Source: Bacteroidota bacterium
GTDB taxonomy: Bacteria; Bacteroidota; Bacteroidia; Chitinophagales; Chitinophagaceae
Direction: 5' to 3'
DNA length: 33,321 nucleotides
Assembly: GCA_013286835.1 (NCBI GenBank)
Contig: JABDEZ010000021.1
Coordinates: 1-33,321 of the forward strand
Positions within the stretch are counted from its first letter, which is position 1, and each line of letters starts with the position of its first letter. A program made the position numbers and the translations under genes. This document shows positions 18,705-26,000 of the stretch, in pieces. Below the pieces are notes generated by a model. It was not told where the DNA came from. It saw only the letters and a list, made by a program, of their open reading frames with translations, and searched no databases.

Positions 18705-19310
18705 ATGACAGAGCAAATTGAAATACGGTTAATAACCGAAAATGATGCACAGGCTGTTCTTGATATTTACGCGCCTTATGTTCGCGATACCATCATTTCA
18801 TTTGAGTATGAGATTCCCACGCTTGAAGACTTTGCGCTAAGAATAAAAACAAACATTACAGAATATCCCTGGTTGGTTTGCTTGCAAAACGACAAGATAA
18901 TAGGGTATGCATATGCCAGTAAGCATAGGTATAGAACGGCCTATCAATGGTCTCCAGAAGTCAGCGTCTATTTATCCGAGGAGATACACGGAAAAGGTAT
19001 CGCACGTATTTTGTATGAGGCTCTGTTTTCAATCTTGCAACTTCAAGGGTATTTCAACATGTTTGCCGGTATAGGTATGCCCAATGAAAAAAGCGAAGGC
19101 TTTCACAAGGCGCTTGGTTTCGAGGAGATCGGTGTCTTTAAAAAAATAGGCTACAAGTTTGGCAATTGGCACGATACAAAATGGTTTCAAAGAGATCTTG
19201 CTGACCATATCCAAAATCCTCCAGCACCTATAAAGATCACTGAAATAGAAGGCAGTGGCGACATGCAGGTTATCATAAACAATGCAAACGAACGATTATC
19301 TAACCTGTGA
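18705..19310 (+). CDS. GNAT family N-acetyltransferase, phosphinothricin-acetyltransferase-like
   Basis: 'MTEQIEIRLITENDAQAVLDIYAPYVRDTIISFEYEIPT...VSVYLSEEIHGKGIARILYEALF...KSEGFHKALGFEEIGVFKKIGYKFGNWHDTKWFQRDL'. ATG at 18705 is more plausible than the track's TTG at 18687. Confidence 0.88.
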   Translation: MTEQIEIRLITENDAQAVLDIYAPYVRDTIISFEYEIPTLEDFALRIKTNITEYPWLVCLQNDKIIGYAYASKHRYRTAYQWSPEVSVYLSEEIHGKGIARILYEALFSILQLQGYFNMFAGIGMPNEKSEGFHKALGFEEIGVFKKIGYKFGNWHDTKWFQRDLADHIQNPPAPIKITEIEGSGDMQVIINNANERLSNL

Positions 19311-19411
19311 TATTTAATGCCCCAGCAACTTATTATTTAACCGTTGTGCTTTATAGATAGGATGTCGTCTAACGTTAAAGTTTAAATATTTTCGCCTCCC
19401 AATAACGATAT

Positions 19412-20530
19412 ATGATGCCTATACGCTCTTTAATGCTGTGCCTATTACTGGCAATTCCATTCTTTTCTTTTTCACAGGATACGCTTTACCTCAATAATAG
19501 ATCAAAACCGACAAAGGAAAAACATGCTACACATTACCGCATAACATTCCCATTGTCAGAAGGTAGATATAAAATTGAAGACCGGCTTGCAAATGGTACT
19601 ATTCAAATGTCTGGGTATTATTTGTCCTTGGATATTGAAAATGATGGTGCCAGGGATGGACACTTTGTTTTTTATGATTATGGAGGACGTGTACAATCTG
19701 AAGGGAACTTCATTGCTGGAAAACAATCCGGTATATGGAAAATATATTTTGCTGACAGTGACAACTTGAAAGAGCAAGTAGAATACAAGAGTGACTCATC
19801 TGTGTATAGGATCGTTTACGATTCTGTTTATCACACAATAAAGTATGAAGGAGGAATGAAGAGCTGGAAACGTATTGGATTATGGAAATCATATTTTGCG
19901 AATAGCACTTTCATAAAAGAACAAACAGAGCACAGCCCAGATTTTTTTACAGTCACTATCTCGTACGATTCAGTTTCTCATAGCAAACTCAGGGAAATGA
20001 AGAAAAAAGGTGCATGCCCTATTAATGCGAAATTATACTATGCGGGTACTGACAGCATACAAGGAGAAACAATTTATACTGACTGTAAACGTGCAATGGA
20101 AAAAGATTTTTATAAAAATGGAACATTAAAAAGACTTGAACTTTATAGTAATGATATGGTTTACTTAGGTCATACTTATGATTCAACAGGTAAAGAAGTG
20201 CCATTTTTTAATGAGGCCTTTGTATATACTTATGTAGAACAGATGCCGGTGCCAAGGGTTAATCTCGGTGCATATCTTAGTGAACATCTTACATATCCTG
20301 AGTTTGCGCGCAAGCATAATATCGAAGGCAGGGTGATAACTAAGTTCGTCGTGAACGAGGATGGCAGCATATCAGATATAGAAGTGATACAGGGCATAGG
20401 CGCGGGGTGTGATGAAGCTGCGGCTAATGTAATAGCAGGCATGCCGCCGTGGAGACCTGGTAAGCAAAATGGTACACCTTGTAAGGTTTTCTTTACAATG
20501 CCAATCGTTTTCAAATTGACAGATAAATAG
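19412..20530 (+). CDS. Secreted protein with MORN-like 'G..SGIWKIYF' repeats and a C-terminal TonB domain
   Basis: Signal peptide 'MMPIRSLMLCLLLAIPFFSFSQ'; C-terminal 'YPEFARKHNIEGRVITKFVVNEDGSISDIEVIQGIGAGCDEAAANVIAGMPPWRPGKQNGTPCKVFFTMPIVFKL'. Confidence 0.85.
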   Translation: MMPIRSLMLCLLLAIPFFSFSQDTLYLNNRSKPTKEKHATHYRITFPLSEGRYKIEDRLANGTIQMSGYYLSLDIENDGARDGHFVFYDYGGRVQSEGNFIAGKQSGIWKIYFADSDNLKEQVEYKSDSSVYRIVYDSVYHTIKYEGGMKSWKRIGLWKSYFANSTFIKEQTEHSPDFFTVTISYDSVSHSKLREMKKKGACPINAKLYYAGTDSIQGETIYTDCKRAMEKDFYKNGTLKRLELYSNDMVYLGHTYDSTGKEVPFFNEAFVYTYVEQMPVPRVNLGAYLSEHLTYPEFARKHNIEGRVITKFVVNEDGSISDIEVIQGIGAGCDEAAANVIAGMPPWRPGKQNGTPCKVFFTMPIVFKLTDK

Positions 20531-20536
20531 GGAAGT

Positions 20537-21184
20537 TCACTTAGGCTTACCTGTCAAATACTTCCACACTGGCACAGCCAGCATCGCACCCACAACTGGC
20601 GCAGCAATATAGATCCATAAATGCTCTAAGTGACCAGATGCTATTGCGGGACCTATGGAGCGTGCCGGGTTCATCGAGGCGCCGCAAATGGGTCCGGCAA
20701 ACATAGCTTCAAGCGCTACAACACCGCCAATGGCAAGCCCTGCAAACATGCCTTGCTCTTTACTGCCGATTGCCACATTAACGATGACCAGCATTAAAAA
20801 GAAAGTCAGGATAAGTTCAAGGATAAAGGATTGCATTTCTGTTCCTGCTGGCAAGGTTGCCCCAAGAAATTCATTACTAGGAAACAGGAATTTCAAGGTT
20901 AGACTTGCCAGCAATGCGCCCGCTAACTGGCTGATGATATATCCCGGCAATTGCATGAGCGGGAAGCGTTTGGCTATTGTAAAGGCAATAGTTACCGCAG
21001 GGTTTAAATGTGCCCCCGATATATTGCCCAGGCTATAGATCATACTCATCACAATTAGGCCAAAGGTGGTGGCAACACCAACATGGGTCACGCTGCCTCC
21101 GGATTGCTGGTCAATAATAACCGCTCCGGTGCCACAAAATACCAGGGCAAAGGTGCCTATTAGTTCTGCTATATAGTTCTTCAT
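20537..21184 (-). CDS. MIP family channel (aquaporin/aquaglyceroporin), arsenic-cluster-linked
   Basis: Two NPA boxes 'SGAHLNPAVTIAF' and 'CGASMNPARSIGP', six hydrophobic segments. Start preferred at MKNYIAELIG (21184), 1 nt past the DUF6428 stop. Confidence 0.93.
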   Translation of the reverse strand: MKNYIAELIGTFALVFCGTGAVIIDQQSGGSVTHVGVATTFGLIVMSMIYSLGNISGAHLNPAVTIAFTIAKRFPLMQLPGYIISQLAGALLASLTLKFLFPSNEFLGATLPAGTEMQSFILELILTFFLMLVIVNVAIGSKEQGMFAGLAIGGVVALEAMFAGPICGASMNPARSIGPAIASGHLEHLWIYIAAPVVGAMLAVPVWKYLTGKPK

Positions 21185-21185
21185 A

Positions 21186-21650
21186 TTAGCAACAGCCTCC
21201 ACCAGGTGTACAGCAAGCAGCTTGAACGGTTAATTCAGACAATGCAATTTTCTTTTTAGGTATGCCACATGCATCTTGTGCCAGGCAAGCAGTTTGCTTG
21301 GGCGTAAGTAAGAAGTCTTTGCCGTCAAACTCAAGGCCAAACTTTCCAATAGTTCCTTGCTGATACTCAACTTCTATATCAAGATCCTCACTACCCAAGA
21401 TCTTTTGCGATAGATTAAGAATGTGCAGGAACTTTTGCGGAGCCAAACGGTGATCGTAGTCACCTGCTTCCCATAGCTGGAAATTCGCGGCGGTTTCTTT
21501 ACGTTCTGTGCCACCACAGTCAATAAAATGTTTTGTGATCAAGCCTACTTCTGTAACATGAAAGTGAACAGGTAAGTAGCTATTGTCAGGAAGCCTGAAG
21601 TTGACTGCGGATACTTCTGCTAAATATTGTTTTAGTTCTGAAATTTTCAT
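21186..21650 (-). CDS. DUF6428-like protein with Cys-rich C-terminus (CCTPGGGCC)
   Basis: 'MKISELKQYLAEVSAVNFRLPDNSYLPVHFHVTEVG...KHFIDCGG...' resembles Bacteroidota proteins found in arsenic loci; located between arsC and the MIP gene. Confidence 0.75.
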   Translation of the reverse strand: MKISELKQYLAEVSAVNFRLPDNSYLPVHFHVTEVGLITKHFIDCGGTERKETAANFQLWEAGDYDHRLAPQKFLHILNLSQKILGSEDLDIEVEYQQGTIGKFGLEFDGKDFLLTPKQTACLAQDACGIPKKKIALSELTVQAACCTPGGGCC

Positions 21651-21684
21651 TTTTTGATTTTTTTTTAAGTTTCAAAAAAGATAA

Positions 21685-22137
21685 TTACATCCAGTATTTC
21701 AATTCACTGGCTTCCGTAATAAAGCCCGCTATTTTTTCTTTTATTTCATCTCGCACAAGCCGGGTTCTTTCTAGTTTTTCTTCTTCTGTTCCAGCAAATT
21801 GAGAAGGGTCTGTAAACGACCATGCAAGCCTTTTTACCTTGCCCGGAAACACTGGGCATTTTTCTGCGTTTGCAGCATCACAAACGGTAACTACAGCATC
21901 ATACTTTCTGCCTTCTTTTAGAAAGTCAAGAACCTCATTTGTTTGTTTACCGCTTATGTCAATACCTGCTTCTGCCATTACCTTAACAACCAGTGGATTA
22001 AGTTTTCCTTTTTCAATACCTGCACTTTCCGCCTCAAATAGCTCGCCACCCATATTGTTCAGAAAAGCCTCAGCCATCTGGCTGCGTGCCGAGTTGTGAA
22101 TACAAACAAATAATACTTTGTGTTTAATGCTTGACAT
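21685..22137 (-). CDS. arsC: Arsenate reductase, low-molecular-weight phosphatase-like (thioredoxin-coupled type)
   Basis: 'VLFVCIHNSARSQMAEAFLN' P-loop, 'VVTVCDAANAEKCPVFPG' redox Cys pair, 'AWSFTDPSQF'. Confidence 0.94.
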   Translation of the reverse strand: MSSIKHKVLFVCIHNSARSQMAEAFLNNMGGELFEAESAGIEKGKLNPLVVKVMAEAGIDISGKQTNEVLDFLKEGRKYDAVVTVCDAANAEKCPVFPGKVKRLAWSFTDPSQFAGTEEEKLERTRLVRDEIKEKIAGFITEASELKYWM

Positions 22138-22155
22138 GATTCAATTTTTAGTCAA

Positions 22156-22176
22156 TCTATTTATTGCAATATTGCG
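22156..22176 (-). promoter_or_regulatory. Operator/promoter-like element, copy A, upstream of arsC
   Basis: TCTATTTATTGCAATATTGCG (plus-strand reading); 19/21 identical to copy B; contains the 10-bp palindrome TATTGCAATA. Confidence 0.6.
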
Positions 22177-22198
22177 TTTAATTGATACAAAAAAATAC

Positions 22199-22531
22199 TT
22201 AACAGCACGTATTAGTATCCAGTTTTACATCCCCGAAAAATTCGGTAAAGAAGAGCCTGTACTGTTTCCACATCTTTGGGTTGATACAATAACAAACACT
22301 GGTACCTTCAACCGTTCCTTGTATAATGCCGGCATTTTTAAGCTCTTTTAAGTGTTGCGATATTGTGGGTTGTGCAAGCCCCAGTTCCTCAGCAAGGTCA
22401 CCACAGATGCATGCATTGGTTTTCACCAATTGCTGCAGTATAGCAATACGGGCCGGGTGGCCTATGGCCTTGGCCATATTGGCAAGTTCATTTTGTTTTT
22501 TAGTAAATAAATCTGTTTTAGTTGCGCCCAT
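22199..22531 (-). CDS. arsR: ArsR/SmtB family metalloregulator
   Basis: wHTH 'NELANMAKAIGHPARIAILQQL...CICGDLAEELGLAQPTISQHLKELKNAGIIQGTVEGTSVCYCINP', C-terminal CC. Confidence 0.92.
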   Translation of the reverse strand: MGATKTDLFTKKQNELANMAKAIGHPARIAILQQLVKTNACICGDLAEELGLAQPTISQHLKELKNAGIIQGTVEGTSVCYCINPKMWKQYRLFFTEFFGDVKLDTNTCC

Positions 22532-22537
22532 TCTTCA

Positions 22538-22580
22538 TCTATTCATTGCAATATTACGATTGATATTTGAGCTATCAAAA
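22538..22580 (-). promoter_or_regulatory. Operator/promoter-like element, copy B, upstream of arsR
   Basis: TCTATTCATTGCAATATTACG at 22538-22558. On the minus strand TTG-N19-TAATATTG fits a Bacteroidota promoter with one mismatch. Confidence 0.55.
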
Positions 22581-22605
22581 AATATTTAAATGAACAGGTG
22601 CATAG

Positions 22606-23139
22606 TTATAGGCCGATCACTTTATTCAAAGTAGCCCAGTTACGGGTGGTAGCAGCTACGCCCAGTTTCTTTTCAACAAAATTGTTGCTGAATTTGGTGT
22701 TGCCATAAGAGGGGCTGAGGAAGTAAAGGGATGAACCAGATATATGCATAAGCTCATCTCCATTGCTGCATAATGCAAGTAGCGCTGTGGCCTTATCGGC
22801 TGCAGGTGTTGTTTCTAAGAAAGTAACGTATAGCTTCCGGTTATCGTCCTCGTGTATATCTGTAAATGGGTTTGCAGCAATCACCTGTTCTATCTCATCA
22901 AGGCTTCTTACTAAAGCTCTTATAGGCAAGCCCAGTTCCTTATGCAGTTGCTTTTCTATCTTTCGCTCCAGGGTAGTATTGTCTGTTTCCTTGGCATCAA
23001 ACATCACGTTCCCGCTTTGTATATAGGTAACAATGTTCTTGATGCCAGGCATGGCAAACAATTCTTTCAGCACATCCATTTTTACAAGGTTGTGTCCACT
23101 CACATTTATACCACGCAGGAAGGCTGCATAACGTTTCAT
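22606..23139 (-). CDS. DUF1697 domain-containing protein
   Basis: 'MKRYAAFLRGINVSGHNLVKMDVLKELFAMPGIKNIVTYIQSGNVMFDA' is the DUF1697 signature. Confidence 0.9.
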   Translation of the reverse strand: MKRYAAFLRGINVSGHNLVKMDVLKELFAMPGIKNIVTYIQSGNVMFDAKETDNTTLERKIEKQLHKELGLPIRALVRSLDEIEQVIAANPFTDIHEDDNRKLYVTFLETTPAADKATALLALCSNGDELMHISGSSLYFLSPSYGNTKFSNNFVEKKLGVAATTRNWATLNKVIGL

Positions 23140-23162
23140 AGCTATGCTAAAACTACGGTATT

Positions 23163-23792
23163 TTACTTTTCGAAATTAAGATTGGTGGGTTCTTTTAACC
23201 GGGCTTCAATTACAGGTGCTGGTTTTACAATGTCAAAGGTCAGGTTATCAAACCATATTTGGCCTGCCCCGTGCAGTAATGCACCATAAGATATGTTGGC
23301 CGCATTTTGAGGCACTTCAAGAACAATCTCACATTTTGTCCATCCTGTAGTTCCCTTTACAGGTCTGCTCACCATATTATCAAAAGCCACGCTCTTCTTG
23401 GTCGAGTCATCAATACGCATCCATAAGCCAGACCATTCCACCACATGTTCTGATCTGATATAACCGGTAAGTTTTATTTTTTTACCCAGGTACTTTTCAG
23501 GGTCAAAGCTTTGCATCAGGGTGCCAGTACCTTTTATGGCGCCGATACTTTTAATAGTAGCTGCATTGGTACCTTTTTGTCCTGCACCTTTTACAATGCC
23601 CATCATAAACTTAGATGGTGCTGTACCCGATTTATGCCAGCCCTTAGGGAGTGGGTATTCGTCAGATCCGGTTGTTAGAGTTGCTTTTGTTTCGGACGTT
23701 TTATCTTGCGCATGCAGGGCCTCACTACATAAAAAAGCCCCGGCGGTTATAGCGGCAATAATCAATGACCGTTTGATGGACATCACCTTCAT
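23163..23792 (-). CDS. Secreted protein, probable jelly-roll/carbohydrate-binding-like fold
   Basis: Signal peptide; 'KIKLTGYIRSEHVVEWSGLWMRIDD...ANISYGALLHGAGQIWFDNLTFDIV'. Confidence 0.6.
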   Translation of the reverse strand: MKVMSIKRSLIIAAITAGAFLCSEALHAQDKTSETKATLTTGSDEYPLPKGWHKSGTAPSKFMMGIVKGAGQKGTNAATIKSIGAIKGTGTLMQSFDPEKYLGKKIKLTGYIRSEHVVEWSGLWMRIDDSTKKSVAFDNMVSRPVKGTTGWTKCEIVLEVPQNAANISYGALLHGAGQIWFDNLTFDIVKPAPVIEARLKEPTNLNFEK

Positions 23793-23849
23793 TGCATGAA
23801 AAAATTTTTATAAAATAAAGGTAACGTTAATTCCATGTTACCTCAATTT

Positions 23850-23882
23850 CTTAACCCTTAGTTAATGTTAACTGGTGGTTAA
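23850..23882 (-). promoter_or_regulatory. Direct-repeat array of TTAAC motifs (11-6-11 bp spacing) upstream of the 23792 gene
   Basis: Plus-strand CTTAA at 23850 and GTTAA at 23861, 23867 and 23878. Confidence 0.4.
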
Positions 23883-23887
23883 TGTCC

Positions 23888-24352
23888 TTATCTGTAAGCT
23901 TTCGGTATCTTTCCATCTATCCATTCTTGCACTTGTGGCTTGGCGTCTGGCACCATAGATAATTGTTTGGTAGAGAGGTCCACTATGCCAAATGCCAGCA
24001 CCTGGTACTTGGTCTTATTGTATTTAGCCGCAATGGTATCCTGTTCTACATCAGAAAAATAACCCAGTATACGCACAGGTTTGCCGGGCACTTCATACCC
24101 GCTTTTCATAAGAGATGCAATCCAAAGCTCACCGGTATCCATTGCTACCCTGTAGTAGGGCTTACCTGGGTAACCATCCTCTACCTCCATTACAATTGCA
24201 TTGAAGGCAATTATTTTACCAGCCCAGCTTTTCAAATCATGTTGTGCAGGTATCAGGTCTTTACCAAAGAAATTTACCGGGCAAGCAATCTGAGCCAGTA
24301 TTGGGCTATGGGTTGCAAATACAAACAGAATTATTGAAAGTAATTTTCTCAT
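23888..24352 (-). CDS. Secreted protein of unknown function, possible OB-like fold
   Basis: Signal peptide 'MRKLLSIILFVFATHSPILAQ', 155-codon ORF with Bacteroidota-like composition. Confidence 0.6.
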   Translation of the reverse strand: MRKLLSIILFVFATHSPILAQIACPVNFFGKDLIPAQHDLKSWAGKIIAFNAIVMEVEDGYPGKPYYRVAMDTGELWIASLMKSGYEVPGKPVRILGYFSDVEQDTIAAKYNKTKYQVLAFGIVDLSTKQLSMVPDAKPQVQEWIDGKIPKAYR

Positions 24353-24390
24353 AAACGACTGGAAATTATTGGAAAATAAGAAAGAATAAT

Positions 24391-25200
24391 TTAGGCCAAT
24401 CTTTCTTCTACAACATTCACAAAGTCACTTATTTGCCGTAACAGATCTTTGCGTAGGGTTTTATGTCGTGCCAGCGTCTCATCAACATAACGTGCTATAG
24501 CAGTAGCCTCTTGTTGTTGCATGCCCATTGATGAAAAAGTCGAAAGTTCATGAAGTAAAATAGAGCCATCGTTGAAGCTACCTATAAGGGTTGATATGTC
24601 TGTAAGCTGCATATACGGTATGCATGCGATCACTTCTTCAGCCCCTTCCCATCTTTTCTTTGCAAGTGCAGTTATATACAGCATATGCTTTATTAGCTTG
24701 CGCATTTTATGCACGTGCTCATCATCAGGCACATCATTATTTATCTTTTTTATCTTTTTTATCTGCTGGGCATAAAAGTTAGCAAGGTCTGCAGGTGTTA
24801 ATTGTACAAACAGGTTATCTGTTATTTGCTCATGCAGTTTTTTCATTACCTGCTTGCTGTACAATTTCTGCCACTCGGCCTTATTGCGCAACACTATTAT
24901 GGATAAGTTGGCATAATATTGGGGTAGTATCAATTCTCTTTCGGTAAGTGTTTCATATTTCAGGTGGGCATCACGCAGGGTGCCGGCTATACTGTATAAA
25001 CGATTGATTTTTTTGGTCAGTTGCAACTGCGGCTGGCCTTTTACCGAATTGATAAAATGTATGAATGCACGCAGCTTTTTTATGCCTACCCTAAAAGCAT
25101 GTATCTCATCGGTCTTGAAATTTGGCGCTATACACCCCGCAGCTTTAGCAACCTTTTGTACGTCATTTTCTAACAATTTGTGGATCTTTGCCGATTGCAT
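24391..25200 (-). CDS. CHAD domain-containing protein
   Basis: 'EIHAFRVGIKKLRAFIHF...LYSIAGTLRDAHL...HVHKMRKLIKHMLYI', conserved HxxRVxxKKLR pattern. Confidence 0.85.
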   Translation of the reverse strand: MQSAKIHKLLENDVQKVAKAAGCIAPNFKTDEIHAFRVGIKKLRAFIHFINSVKGQPQLQLTKKINRLYSIAGTLRDAHLKYETLTERELILPQYYANLSIIVLRNKAEWQKLYSKQVMKKLHEQITDNLFVQLTPADLANFYAQQIKKIKKINNDVPDDEHVHKMRKLIKHMLYITALAKKRWEGAEEVIACIPYMQLTDISTLIGSFNDGSILLHELSTFSSMGMQQQEATAIARYVDETLARHKTLRKDLLRQISDFVNVVEERLA

Positions 25201-25222
25201 AGTGTTGACGTTTATTGCAGTG

Positions 25223-25972
25223 TTATTTTATAGCAGTATATAGGGTTGTAATGCCAAAAGTAAGAGGCCTGGCTTTTGCTTCTTTAAAGCCACAGCGTGT
25301 AAGTGTATCGCAAAAAACTTTGCCTTCAGGGAAAGCCATTACAGAAGCGGGTAGATAAGTGTATGCATTACTGTGTTTAGAAACTATTTTACCCAATGTA
25401 GGCAGTATATACTTGAAATAGAACCGGTATAATTGTTTTACAGGGAAAGCTTTAGGGTGCGAAAACTCTAATATAGCCATACGGCCACCAGGGCGCATCA
25501 CGCGGTTCATTTCTTTAAGTCCGGCTTCCAGGTGCTCAAAATTGCGCACACCATACGCACAGGTAACAGCATCAAAACTGCCGGTTTCAAAAGGCAATGC
25601 TTCACTATCGCCGTTTTCAAGGGTAATGATATGGGATAAATTTTGGGCAATTAGTTTTTTTCTACCCACCTCCAGCATCTGGTCTGCAATGTCCACACCG
25701 GTTATCTTTTCGGGCTTTAGCACCATAGCTGCAATGGCAAGGTCGCCCGTACCAGTGGCTACATCCAGTATCTTTTTAGGGTTTATTTTTCCTATCTCGG
25801 CAATGGCCTTTTTGCGCCAGCCTTTGTCTATTCCCAGTGAAAGAAAGTGATTCAGGAAATCGTAACGGCCGGCAATATGGTTAAACATATCCGCAACCTG
25901 CGCTTTCTTGCTTAAATTTGATCCCGCATCGGGTACTACAATTGTACCTGTGCCATTACCTGCTGACTTCAT
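25223..25972 (-). CDS. menG: Demethylmenaquinone methyltransferase (UbiE/MenG family)
   Basis: 'VADMFNHIAGRYDFLNHFLSLGIDKGWRKKAI...ILDVATGTGDLAIA...CAYGVRNFEHLEAGLKEMNRVMRPGG'. Start at MKSAGNG (25972); the longer ORF overlaps the divergent engB. Confidence 0.93.
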   Translation of the reverse strand: MKSAGNGTGTIVVPDAGSNLSKKAQVADMFNHIAGRYDFLNHFLSLGIDKGWRKKAIAEIGKINPKKILDVATGTGDLAIAAMVLKPEKITGVDIADQMLEVGRKKLIAQNLSHIITLENGDSEALPFETGSFDAVTCAYGVRNFEHLEAGLKEMNRVMRPGGRMAILEFSHPKAFPVKQLYRFYFKYILPTLGKIVSKHSNAYTYLPASVMAFPEGKVFCDTLTRCGFKEAKARPLTFGITTLYTAIK

Positions 25973-25978
25973 GGTCTG

Positions 25979-25986
25979 CAAAAGTA
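25979..25986 (-). promoter_or_regulatory. Perfect TAnnTTTG -7 box (TACTTTTG on the minus strand) 6 nt upstream of the menG ATG
   Basis: Minus-strand 'gtgTACTTTTGcagaccATG'. Confidence 0.4.
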
Positions 25987-26000
25987 CACTACAACAAGCA

